Assembly: GCA_016717325.1 (NCBI GenBank)
Contig: JADKFV010000043.1
Coordinates: 1 to 34,850, forward strand
DNA: 34,850 nt
Reading direction: 5' to 3'
DNA from: Bacteroidota bacterium
Lineage (GTDB): Bacteria > Bacteroidota > Bacteroidia > AKYH767-A > OLB10
Made by a program: the position numbers and the translations under genes. This document shows, piece after piece, positions 8,739 through 18,336 of this stretch; position 1 is the stretch's first letter, and the number at the start of each line of letters is the position of its first letter. Below the pieces are notes generated by a model. It was not told the origin of the DNA, ran no database searches, and saw only the letters and a list, made by a program, of their open reading frames with translations.

Positions 8739-9967
8739 TTATTTGTGTGACGTAGTTGAGTTCCTCAGGAATAATTTTACTGATACTTTTTTCTCGTTGG
8801 CTTTACCTTTGTTAAATACCTTTGTTACTTCTTTTACATCGCGACCCATGTGACCATAAGAAGCTGTTTCGGAGTATATGGGTGTGCGTAGTGCAAAGCG
8901 CTGTTCGATAGCGTAAGGACGCATATCAAAAATCTTTTCGAGTTTCTGTGCTATTTGTCCATCGTGCAATTTTACGTTCGATGTGCCGTAAGTATTAACG
9001 TATAATCCTACAGGTTGTGCTACACCAATGGCATATGCCACTTGTACAAGAACTTCGTTGCACACACCGGCAGCTACCAGATTTTTGGCAATGTGACGTG
9101 TGGCATAAGCGGCACTGCGGTCTACCTTCGAGGGGTCTTTACCCGAAAATGCACCACCACCATGTGCGCCTTTGCCGCCATAAGTATCTACAATTATCTT
9201 GCGACCGGTAAGGCCTGTATCGCCATGTGGTCCGCCTATTACAAACTTGCCTGTTGGGTTTACATGGTATTTTATTTTATCGTTGAATAATACTTGCACA
9301 CGCTTTGGCAATTTTTCAAAATGCGCGGCACAAGAATATTGATAACATCGTCTTTTATTTTTTTGAGCATAACGGCATCTTTATCGAAGTCGTCATGTTG
9401 GGTCGAAATTACAATTGCATCAACGCGCAACGGCTGGTTATCGTCACCATACTCAATGGTAACCTGGCTTTTGGCATCGGGGCGCAGGTATGTCATTACC
9501 TTACCACCTCTGCGTATGTCGGCAAGTTCGCGCAATAATAAATGTGCTAACTCTAATGGTAGTGGCATGTAATTATCTGTTTCGCGGCAGGCGTAACCAA
9601 ACATCATTCCCTGGTCGCCAGCGCCTTGTTCTAAAGGGTTTTTGCGTTCTACACCACGGTTTATATCGGCACTTTGCTCATGTATCGCACTGAATATACC
9701 ACATGAGTTTGCTTCGAACATGTACTCGCTTTTGGTGTAGCCAATTTTGCGAATCACCTCGCGGGTAATTTCCTGCACATCGAGGTATGCCTGCGATTTT
9801 ACTTCGCCCGCAAGCACTACTTGGCCGGTGGTTACAAGGGTTTCGCATGCTACTTTGCTTTGTGGGTCGTAAGCAAGAAAGTGATCGATAAGGGCATCGC
9901 TTATTTGGTCGGCAACTTTATCAGGATGACCTTCTGATACAGATTCTGAAGTGAATAAATATGACAT
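8739..9967 (-). CDS. metK: S-adenosylmethionine synthetase, single frameshift
   Basis: Makes S-adenosylmethionine from methionine and ATP in the cytoplasm. From the ATG at 9967 the first part shows SEGHPDK (residues 11-17, methionine/ATP site) and GAGDQGMMFGYA (115-126). The second part, read in another frame below about 9311, holds GGGAFSGKDPSKVDRSAAY and ends at 8739. The frame breaks at about 9317-9321: the coding strand has five A in TTGAAAAATTGCC where six would give RILKKLPKRVQV without a gap. The repaired protein is 409 residues, normal for Bacteroidota. metK is essential, and both halves are well conserved, so a missed base in a homopolymer is the simplest explanation. It converges on the microprotein with a terminator between. 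Confidence 0.95.
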
Positions 9968-10291
9968 CGATTATTAAAATTTTATAATTTAAAACATTGA
10001 TTTTTTAAGGCCTGCAAACCTAAAAGAATTTAATCAAACAGCAAAAAATGGTTTTTATAAAAAGAATGATATAATGGTTGAATTAATGCCGATTTTTATG
10101 CCACGAAAAATCCGAAAAGGCTGAATGCTTTTTGATTGAAAAGGCGATGGACGGCAAGTCTAAGAGTTGCTTGCTGTGTTATTTTGTGATTGCTAATATT
10201 TTGACTGAGTGGTGAATGGAATTGTTAGAATCTTTTGTGAGTTTAAAAATTTGCAAATGTGCTGTTTGTTGTTTGCAAAGTGGTTGATTAT
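9968..10291. other. Spacer between metK and gldA, no gene seen
   Basis: AT-rich, with a weak relative of the CACGAAT repeat at about 10099 (GCCACGAAAAATCCGAAAAG). It should carry the metK promoter at its left end, but I see no clear TAnnTTTG element. Confidence 0.4.
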
Positions 10292-11209
10292 TTATTTAGC
10301 AGGGGTAGTGAGTTTTTGAAAAATTTGTTCCAGGCTGCTTTCGTCCTTCACCATAGATAGTACACTGTTGTTGGTTTGTACAGCAAAGTCAAAAATATTC
10401 TTTCGTATATCATCGGTTCCATTGCTTGTAATTTTGTATGTGTTTTCTATCACATGCTGCACGTTGGTTATTTGTGGCAATTGCTGCAAAGCTTGTACAT
10501 CGGGCTTTGTACCAAACTCCACAATAATTACATTGTTACCCGCACTTTTTTGTTGCAGGTGTTGTGTGCTGTCATCGGCAACTATTTGGCCTTTGTTTAC
10601 AATTATAACCCGGCTGCAAATGGCTTCTACTTCTTGCATAATGTGTGTAGATAAAATCACCGTTTTGCTTTTGCCAAGTTCTTTTATCAGTTGTCGTATA
10701 TCCACAAGTTGGTTTGGGTCGAGGCCGCTTGTAGGTTCGTCAAGTATGAGTACATCGGGGTTGTGAATGATGGCTTGAGCCAGCCCCACCCTTTGACGAT
10801 ATCCTTTACTTAATGCACCAATTTTTTTAGTTTGCTCGGGGCCAAGTCCGGTGAGCGATATCATTTCGTTTACACGCGTGATTACATTTTGTGTTACGCC
10901 ATAAGTGCCGGCCACAAATGTGAGGTACTCCTTTACATACATATCCAAATAAAGCGGATTGTGCTCGGGCAAATATCCTACATGCTTGCGTACTTCAATG
11001 CTATTGGCAACAGTATCGAACCCCTCTACCGATGCTGTGCCTTCAGTAGATGGGATATAACAGGTGAGGATTTTCATCATAGTGCTTTTACCCGCACCGT
11101 TTGGTCCAAGAAAACCTACAACTTCGCCTTTGCTAATTTGAAAGCTTACATTGTTCAATGCTTTTTGCTTTCCATATAATTTTGAAACACCCGAAACAAT
11201 TACCGACAT
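10292..11209 (-). CDS. gldA: GldA-like ABC transporter ATP-binding protein
   Basis: A 305-residue ABC ATPase, full length. Walker A GPNGAGKST is at residues 35-43, the signature LSKGYRQR at 133-140, Walker B VLILDEP at 153-159, D-loop SGLD at 161-164 and the H-loop histidine at 189. The Q-loop position carries YLPEHNPLY, typical of the GldA branch. In Flavobacterium GldA works with the membrane proteins GldF and GldG in gliding motility. Here no gldFG lies next to it, which is common because gldA is often unlinked. Three T9SS cargo genes downstream fit a gliding/T9SS lineage. A general drug- or lipid-export role is possible. The start is supported by a TATTTTTG element 20 bases upstream. Confidence 0.85.
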   Translation of the reverse strand: MSVIVSGVSKLYGKQKALNNVSFQISKGEVVGFLGPNGAGKSTMMKILTCYIPSTEGTASVEGFDTVANSIEVRKHVGYLPEHNPLYLDMYVKEYLTFVAGTYGVTQNVITRVNEMISLTGLGPEQTKKIGALSKGYRQRVGLAQAIIHNPDVLILDEPTSGLDPNQLVDIRQLIKELGKSKTVILSTHIMQEVEAICSRVIIVNKGQIVADDSTQHLQQKSAGNNVIIVEFGTKPDVQALQQLPQITNVQHVIENTYKITSNGTDDIRKNIFDFAVQTNNSVLSMVKDESSLEQIFQKLTTPAK

Positions 11210-11229
11210 ATTTTTTTGATTTCGATTTG

Positions 11230-11237
11230 CAAAAATA
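11230..11237 (-). promoter_or_regulatory. Bacteroidota -7 promoter element for gldA
   Basis: On the minus strand TATTTTTG matches TAnnTTTG and lies 20 bases before the gldA start at 11209. The -33 element is not obvious. Confidence 0.5.
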
Positions 11238-11339
11238 GAATTAAAAACGAACGTAGTTTTATTTATAAACGCTCTTGATTAATAATACCATTGTGTGACA
11301 AATTGCTGCTGTGGGAGAATTTTTGTTTGCTCGGTTGCG

Positions 11340-11960
11340 GCAATAAAAATGAATCGCATAGGAACATAGGTTTAAATCCAGAAAGATTTCGTGTTGTTCA
11401 ATGATTTTAGTTGCATTAAAAAACTCACCACATAGGAACATAGGCACATAACAAGAAATTCGATGAATATTTTTATTGTTCAATGATTTTAGTGGCAAAA
11501 AAAAACCACATTGGAACATAGGTTTAAATCCAGAAAGATTTCGTGTTGTTCAATGATTTTAGTTGCATTAAAAATTCACCACATAGGAACATAGGCACAT
11601 AGAAAGAAATTCGATGAATATTTTTATTGTTCAATGATTTTAGTGGCAAAAAAATAATCACATAGGAACATAGGTTTAAATCCAGAAAGATTTCGTGTTG
11701 TACAATGAATTTAGTTGCAATAAAAATTCACCACATAGGAACATAGGCACATAGAAAGAAATTCGATGAATATTTTTATTGTTCAATGATTTTAGTGGCA
11801 ATAAAAATGAATCGCATAGGAACATAGGTTTAAATCCAGAAAGATTTCGTTTTGTTCAATGATTTTAGTTGCATTAAAAAACTCACCACATAGGAACATA
11901 GGCACATAGAAAGAAATTCAAAAATTTTGCATGTGTTGTTCAATGATTTTTGTTGAAAAA
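11340..11960. repeat. Higher-order tandem array: four 153-bp units, each two diverged 76-bp halves
   Basis: A-halves start at about 11354, 11507, 11659 and 11813: CATAGGAACATAGGTTTAAA, then TCCAGAAAGATTTCGTGTTG and TTCAATGATTTTAGTTGCA. B-halves start at about 11429, 11580, 11732 and 11886: CACATAGGAACATAGGCACA, then AAGAAATTCGATGAATATTT and TTATTGTTCAATGATTTTAG. Both halves share the head CATAGGAACATAGG and the tail TTCAATGATTTTAGT. The A and B types alternate strictly, so the dimer was amplified after the halves had diverged. The last B-half is degenerate. It fills the spacer between gldA and the amylase gene. Confidence 0.9.
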
Positions 11961-12078
11961 TAGAATCGAAATTTATTCTTGTTTTTCGTGGCAAAAAAGT
12001 ATCAAAACCGCTTTAGTGCCTTCATTCTCTTTTGTTTATTGTTGTTATGAACGACACGGACGATAACAAAAACATTCA

Positions 12079-14765
12079 TCACAATTTTTGAAATACTCTG
12101 CGGTATTCTACTTCATTGTTTTTTATTGATACAAAATAATTTCCCGAAGGCAATGTGGCAACATCGATTGTGAAATGTGTATTGCTGATTTCATTTGTTA
12201 CCGATAGTAATTTTTGTCCTGTATTATTGAAAACGGTGATGGTTGCATTTGCAATGCTGGTTTTCAATTTCAGATTCAAAATATCTTTAGCAGGATTTGG
12301 CACTAACACTAAATCGGGTTGAGCATAGATTGCGGAAAGGCCGGCAAATGTGAGCGTGTAAACTTGCGATACATTTGTGCAACCGCTTCCATCGGTCACA
12401 ATTACATAATAATATCCGGCACTACAGTTTTGTAACTGTGACTGTATACCACCGGGCACAATTGCAAACGAAGTAGAATCACTACTGTAATACCATTGAT
12501 AAGTTACAGCCTGTATTACACCCGTTACATTTAGCGTGTTTGCATTGGCATTAAGGATGGGCATATCGGGTGATACATTGAGTGTTACTGTATTCGATAT
12601 TTTTGGTTGTGCACCAAAGTAACTGGTTATACATTGATAATTGCCAGATTGCCTGGCAATGTAGTTTGGCTTGGTTGCCAATGGAATATTTACAGCATTA
12701 CGCACCCACTGATATGAAACGCATGGTGTAGCAGTATTGCAAGTAAGCACTGATGAATCGCCTGCACAAATATTTGTTTGTGATATAGTTGCGGATGGTA
12801 TTGCAATGGCATTAACTTTAACCCAAATGCCAAATGAACGCGGAGGTAAGTCGATATAAATTTGATTGTTGCTATTTACAATCGCATACGGAAAATTGGA
12901 ACTTCCCATTACAGCCTGCAAAGTATCGCCTTGCGAAGAATGAAAAGGAGCACCGGTATTTATAGCATGATCAACCTTTAATGGACTATATCCAAAATTG
13001 ATAGCAATAATAACATCACGATTTGGAAGACAGCTAACATTACCACCACCGCTCATTTGATATATTAAACATTTATCGGCACTGCCCGAAATGTAGTTGG
13101 AGGCAAACGGAGTGCTGAAACGATTTAAATAATCTTTGAATGCAGTATTGAAAATAAATTTTTTGTGCAAACTCATCAGGTTGTTGATGGTAGAAGTGTA
13201 ATAGTTGTTCTTGTAATAATCGGTATAAAAAACACATGGCAATCCTACAGAATTATTTGTCATCAAGTAGACGTAAGCTAATATTTGATCGTAATCGGCC
13301 GACTGAGAGGAGTCGCGAAAATCGTGATTGTTGACAAACGATACCGTATTGAAACCTGAGCCACCAGCACCATCAACAATTCCACTTGTAAAAATATTTC
13401 GTGCATCGAACGAGCCATTATCGCACGCTTCTTTCATAGAGCCTTGTAAAGCAAAATCGAAAATACGAGGAGCAATAGCTGCCAATGCAGGTGCATTCAT
13501 TTTCGATTTTACGGCATCTACCCATCCTTTTAATACTGCCGGATTATAGTCGTACGATTCGCCCACAAACATTTCGGGGTTAATGTTATTTGCGTTCAAA
13601 TAATTTAAAAGCTGGCCTATATAATCGGGCGCAAAGTTTTTTACCGCATCGGCACGTATGCCGCGTATGCCAATGGTATCCCACATCCAGCGTGTATACT
13701 CGTTTAGTGTATCGCGTGTGGAAGGCACAAACTGATCGAGGTCGTAAAAGAATAGCATTTTATCCCAATCGCCATTTAAGTTTGTAGGATTGCCATTGGG
13801 CTTAAAGTTTTGCCAATCCATTTTGCCACGACCACTTTGCAGGTAAATAAAATTTGTTGCTGTTTCGTACATCACACTATCTTTCAATTCGGCATTAAGT
13901 GTATTGAAATACAAACTATGAATATATTGGTCGGCATAGTCGCCATTGATATTATCGAGTTCGATAATTATGTTATCGCCAGCGGTATAAAAATCAACTG
14001 AGTCAATCACTACTTGAAACTCATCTATTCCGCAGCCGCTATTGTCGATAGTTGCGCTCACTTTTTTTCCTATCAAAACAACATCGTTGGGCTGCCCGCA
14101 AAGTGAGCCGCCATTATTTTGTGTTTCGTTCATGGTGGTGCCATTTGCACCTTTTTTATTTGTAGTAGCAATAAAAGAATATGGCTTATTAAAATAATCG
14201 CTGTGCTGCGATGCGGATTTTATTCTGAAATAATATATGCCTGCACCTCGCCCTGTATTTCCACCAATAGTAAGGCGGCAACGGTATCTGTCCGATGGAT
14301 AGCATTCATCGCCTGCAATGTGTTTTGTGGAAGTGTAATTTTTTATCCATGCACCCACAGCTGGATTGTTTTCGTTTACTCCTCCTGAACGGTGATTATA
14401 AATAAGGTCGCCTATAATTTTCAGGTTGAGTGAGTTGTAGGTATTACGTAAGTCATTTATTTTTGACCGATAGCCAAAACCTGTAGCAGCATTTGCCGAA
14501 TTACCCACACTGAAGTAATCGCGAATATCGTAACCGTTGCTGTAACCTCCGCCCGAAGCCACATTCATAGGTGGCGCCCATATGTAAGTGTAGCCGGCAT
14601 TGCTAAACTCGGCACCTTTGTTTATTAATGTATCGCACCACAATGCGCCTTGTGCCGTTTTTGGGTAATCCCAATACCAGCCTTGCAACATAAAATCCTG
14701 GCATTTGCTTTTAAACTTAAAAGAATTATACAGTAACTGTATACGATGATAATCTTTCGAAACAT
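12079..14765 (-). CDS. Secreted GH13 alpha-amylase with T9SS sorting domain; signal peptide out of frame by one base
   Basis: Hydrolyses alpha-1,4-glucan outside the cell. Numbering from the in-frame Met at 14691 (870 residues): conserved region I DLIYNH at 95-100; region II GIRADAV with nucleophile D348; region III FVGES with acid/base E378; region IV NNHD with D457. A long insert (about 110-280) between regions I and II adds a beta-rich module. After the amylase domain come two Ig/PKD-like domains (about 635-785) and a type A T9SS sorting domain (about 795-870, LVPNPAKDILNLKL ... LPSGNYFVSI). The signal peptide MFRKIIIVYSYCIILLSLKA starts at 14765 in another frame. One extra C (AATGCCAGG to AATGCCCAGG, near 14713) would give KANA|QDFMLQGWYWDYP, a good cleavage site. 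It lies 28 bases after the next T9SS gene, so the two are probably cotranscribed. Confidence 0.9.
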
Positions 14766-14793
14766 AAGAATATGATGATTTGAAACAATAATA

Positions 14794-17229
14794 CTATTTG
14801 ACGTAAATGCGCAAATACAAATTGAGGAGTGCTGCGTATACATGAATGGTATATATACCCGGAGCTAAATCGTTTTCAACTTTTAAAATATTGTCGCCTT
14901 GCGTTATTTCTATTTTTTTATTTAAAACCAATGCGCCTTTACTATCAATAATAAATAGTTGCGCTTTGTGATTTGTGGTTGTATGAATATTAATTACAGG
15001 CATATCGCCATTGTATCCTTCAAGCGCGATGAAATCATCATTCTCTTTTTTGTGCAAGAACCTGATTTGAGAATATGAAAAACTTCCATTTGTATTCCAT
15101 TGCTTAATGCGATAGAATACTACATCATTTTGTATTTGAGAAAATTGATAATCGGTAAAATTGTATTCGGCCACGAAGTTCGAATTTCCACTTGTTGCAT
15201 TTTGTAGACCTATGGATAAGAAATTTTGCGCATCGGTACTGCGTTCAATTTCGTAATGAGTGCAAGTGCTTTCATCATTAACTTTCCAGTTTAAAAATGC
15301 ATTGTCGAAATGTTTTGTAGCCGTAAACGACAACCATTTAAGCGGCAAAGGATTTACCGATGCAATACTAAACGTATCGGTAACGGTGATGTTTGCTTGA
15401 GATACCGTATAAGGATTTGCTCCAAGTGCATTGGCACCAAATGGTCCGGTGTTGGTATATATGCCTGCACTTTGATACATCATGCTGCAAAAATTTCGAT
15501 CGAATGCCGGCAGTTCATCGGGCAATTGATACTGCAAAGTGTAAGTGCAACTGGCATTTGTCGATTTTTCTATGAGCCACGTTTTATTTACAAATGCTGT
15601 AGTGATTGCTGCACCGGTTGTGCCCGAAATAAATGCACCATCCATTACGCGTGCTTTTACAGAATCTTGCAAGCCACCCGAAGTGTTATTTACTGTGCAA
15701 GGCCGATAACTTGAAATGCTGTTGCCAATTGGAAATAAAACATTGCCGGTTTTGCCGCCAACGCCCAATTGCTTTTGCCATAAATACCCGGTGCCATTTG
15801 TAACAACATAAGAATTAGTAGAAACATAATTTATAACGGCATTGGCATTTTCCATTATCCAGTTATTATCGTTGAGAATAATATGCCCAAAAATTAAATC
15901 GAGTTGTTTGTATTCGCTTATTTTGCCGGTAACAAGATTTACATGTGCACCATTTTCTATTCGCACATAATCGAAAGTGAGATCGTTTGTGTAAGAAAAA
16001 ATATTTTGCTGTGTGTTGCCACGGAACCAAACTTGTCTGTCGCGTGGACCAAAACCACGATATGTTTTTCCACCCACACCTTTGGCTTTTGTGCTATCGC
16101 GGAGGTTGCCATATAACCATAAATCTCCACCTGCAGTTTGGCTCAATTCGAAAACTACAGAGTCGGTGGAGTTATTATAGTCAATCAATTCCATATCGCC
16201 ACTTACACGCAAAGGCCTATTTGTGTAATCTAAATCTAAAGTGCCACGGGTATAAACACGTACATTGTTTACAAACGATTCACCATAGTTGATGCCACCT
16301 ACAGGCCCAAAATAAATGGCACCACGATTTACAATCAGGCTTCCACCTATGTACCAATCGCCTCCTGTGGTAATGCTTCGGACTATGGTATCACCGGGAG
16401 TATTCATTGTAAAATCCCAAACCGATATAAAACCAAAATTGGTAATAGTATTTGATCCTCCGTTGATATAAGTATAAGAGTTGCGTGAAAATGGAGGAGT
16501 AGCGGCACCATTTGTTGTGGTGCCAATACTAAAATACCGAACAAGATTTGGTGTGCTATTTACTGGCAGCGAACCGGCAGGGTTTTCGGCCGGCATACTG
16601 GCATACATCCCTCCACAGGTGTTGCCACAGGTATAAGCTATGTAACCATTAATACAGAACGATGCCGGAATAGTACCACCCGCTGTAAGGGCGGACCAGG
16701 CAATTTTCATTTCGCGCCTGTCGTCACCACCGGCACCATTAAAATTATCGGATGAGGAGTAAAAACCATTTAAATAATCATCGCCAAAGCCACTTAACCC
16801 CGATGCACCAGCACTTACTACCGTCCAGCCACCGGTGCCATTCGCAATTAATAAAGAGCGCCAATTGTTTTTTACAAAAATGGCCGCATCGGCCCTAAAA
16901 GGTAGTCGCGGTGTTAAGTTATCGTAACCGGGCAGACCATTGAGATTGCCATTAGCATTAGCACCACCATTGATAGGGATAATTGGGTTAACATCGAAAT
17001 AAACAATTGCCGCCTCAGTTTCATTTGCGTTTTGAATCGACAGATAAACAAAATTCGCATCCCATGTTACGTACCATTGCGCAGCACCGCTGGGATACAT
17101 ATTTACATTGCCAGTACCATATTCGTTGGGGTCGATAATGTTATTGATAGTTGCGGTATTGTATTGCCCAAAACAAATTGAAGCAAAAACAACAAAAAAC
17201 GACACTATCAATAATTTAACTTTGTACAT
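14794..17229 (-). CDS. Exported protein with CBM9/DOMON-like N-terminus, probable T9SS cargo
   Basis: I chose the Met at 17229 because MYKVKLLIVSFFVVFASICF, then GQ, is a proper signal peptide; the frame extends 11 residues further upstream. Residues about 20-230 look like a CBM9/DOMON-type beta-sandwich (IDPNEYG, QWYVTWDANFVYLSIQNANE, then DRREMKIAWSAL). Such domains bind carbohydrate or haem. The middle (about 270-600) is repetitive and beta-rich, with many aromatic and Asn/Gly residues, like beta-helix or adhesin regions. The last 80 residues (MPVINIHTTTNHKAQLFIID ... LAPGIYTIHVY) resemble a type A sorting domain but end atypically. It precedes the amylase by 28 bases in the same direction, which suggests a surface-binding or scaffold partner. 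The catalytic role, if any, is unknown. Confidence 0.7.
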   Translation of the reverse strand: MYKVKLLIVSFFVVFASICFGQYNTATINNIIDPNEYGTGNVNMYPSGAAQWYVTWDANFVYLSIQNANETEAAIVYFDVNPIIPINGGANANGNLNGLPGYDNLTPRLPFRADAAIFVKNNWRSLLIANGTGGWTVVSAGASGLSGFGDDYLNGFYSSSDNFNGAGGDDRREMKIAWSALTAGGTIPASFCINGYIAYTCGNTCGGMYASMPAENPAGSLPVNSTPNLVRYFSIGTTTNGAATPPFSRNSYTYINGGSNTITNFGFISVWDFTMNTPGDTIVRSITTGGDWYIGGSLIVNRGAIYFGPVGGINYGESFVNNVRVYTRGTLDLDYTNRPLRVSGDMELIDYNNSTDSVVFELSQTAGGDLWLYGNLRDSTKAKGVGGKTYRGFGPRDRQVWFRGNTQQNIFSYTNDLTFDYVRIENGAHVNLVTGKISEYKQLDLIFGHIILNDNNWIMENANAVINYVSTNSYVVTNGTGYLWQKQLGVGGKTGNVLFPIGNSISSYRPCTVNNTSGGLQDSVKARVMDGAFISGTTGAAITTAFVNKTWLIEKSTNASCTYTLQYQLPDELPAFDRNFCSMMYQSAGIYTNTGPFGANALGANPYTVSQANITVTDTFSIASVNPLPLKWLSFTATKHFDNAFLNWKVNDESTCTHYEIERSTDAQNFLSIGLQNATSGNSNFVAEYNFTDYQFSQIQNDVVFYRIKQWNTNGSFSYSQIRFLHKKENDDFIALEGYNGDMPVINIHTTTNHKAQLFIIDSKGALVLNKKIEITQGDNILKVENDLAPGIYTIHVYAALLNLYLRIYVK

Positions 17230-17519
17230 CTTATTTGCCCATTCACCATTAATAAAAAGCAAGGGTAAAAGTAAAAATAAATAACATATTGTACAAATTA
17301 CACTAAGGAAAAAGGGCGAAATTCGGAATTAAAAATGGAAAATTAAGTAAGTTGTTTAAGTGCTATGTTGACTTCGGTTTTGAAATTGAAACAAGGCATA
17401 TTTTTCGGATTGCCTGAAAGCATTTTTACATAGAAATAAAATCGCGAAATTTAAAAGAGTCTTTGCTAAGAGCAGGATGAATAGAGTTGAAATTAAAATC
17501 GAACCCAACAACTTAATAA
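17230..17519. other. Spacer between the CBM9-like gene and the MBL hydrolase gene
   Basis: AT-rich and without coding signal. It must hold the promoter of the amylase pair. No clear hairpin ends the MBL gene. Confidence 0.4.
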
Positions 17520-18155
17520 CTACAAGTAAGGATTATTCTTTTTTTCGAAACCTATAGTTGTTGGCTCCATGTGGCCTGCATATACAGTAGTGTCTTCGGG
17601 AAGGGTGAAAAGTTTTTCGCGAATATTTTTTAATAACAAATTGTGATTGCCACCAGGTAAATCGGTGCGGCCTATACTCATGCGAAATAATACATCGCCA
17701 CCTATAACCACGTTTTCTTTTTTATTGTAAAAACAAATACTACCAGGACTGTGCCCCGGAGCAAAAATGCAGTGCAAGGTTGTGGTGCCAAAAGATATTT
17801 CGTCACCTTCGTTCAACATCAGCTTAGGAGGTTCGCCAATATGCACTTTATTGAAACCATACATAGGAGCATAAGCAGGAACGGAAATAAATTGAGGTAC
17901 TTCGAGGGAGTGACAATATGCAGGAATATTATATTGACTCAGCACAAAATGATTGCCCAACACATGGTCGATATGGCAATGTGTGTAAAGTAATTTTACC
18001 GGTTTAAGTTTTTTGTCGGCAATAAATTTTTTTAACTCGTTGCATTCCTCCTCTTCATAACAGCCGGGATCTATTATCACACATTCCAAAGTGTCGTCAT
18101 ACAACACATAAGTGTTTTCGCTAAACATGTTGAAAGTGAAACATTCTATTTTCAT
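17520..18155 (-). CDS. MBL-fold metallohydrolase, glyoxalase II-like
   Basis: 211 residues, complete. The metal motif THCHIDH spans residues 58-64 (H59, H61, D63, H64), with H135 in APGHSPGS, the bridging D154 in GGDVLF, and H195 in YAGHMEPTTIG. All seven dinuclear-zinc ligands are present. The length and the GHSPGS / GGDVLF / GHMEPTT blocks match the Bacteroidota YcbL-like hydrolases, which cleave thioesters such as S-lactoylglutathione or related substrates. There is no signal peptide, so it is cytoplasmic. The true substrate cannot be told from sequence. It is probably its own unit, with 180 bases separating it from the upstream-lying T9SS gene. Confidence 0.88.
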   Translation of the reverse strand: MKIECFTFNMFSENTYVLYDDTLECVIIDPGCYEEEECNELKKFIADKKLKPVKLLYTHCHIDHVLGNHFVLSQYNIPAYCHSLEVPQFISVPAYAPMYGFNKVHIGEPPKLMLNEGDEISFGTTTLHCIFAPGHSPGSICFYNKKENVVIGGDVLFRMSIGRTDLPGGNHNLLLKNIREKLFTLPEDTTVYAGHMEPTTIGFEKKNNPYL

Positions 18156-18336
18156 TTTGTTTTTTTGTGCAAATAGAAAAATAAAAATCGAATTATAGCT
18201 TTAATGATTGCAAACAAACTTCCCGAATACAATTCGCATAATAAATAAGAGATACATTAGGATGACAGGAGAAACTATTACAAGTGATATCACGACCAAA
18301 GTGTTTGTATTTACACAACGTTCCTAAACTTTTGAA

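Noticed and set aside
11259..11519. 86-residue minus-strand ORF containing CYVPMFLCGEFF
   Set aside because: Translation of the 153-bp repeat array; such peptides arise wherever this repeat type occurs.
7020..11960. Repeat arrays as possible CRISPR
   Set aside because: Units of 68-70 and 153 bp are contiguous, without unique spacers between short constant repeats, and no cas genes are present.
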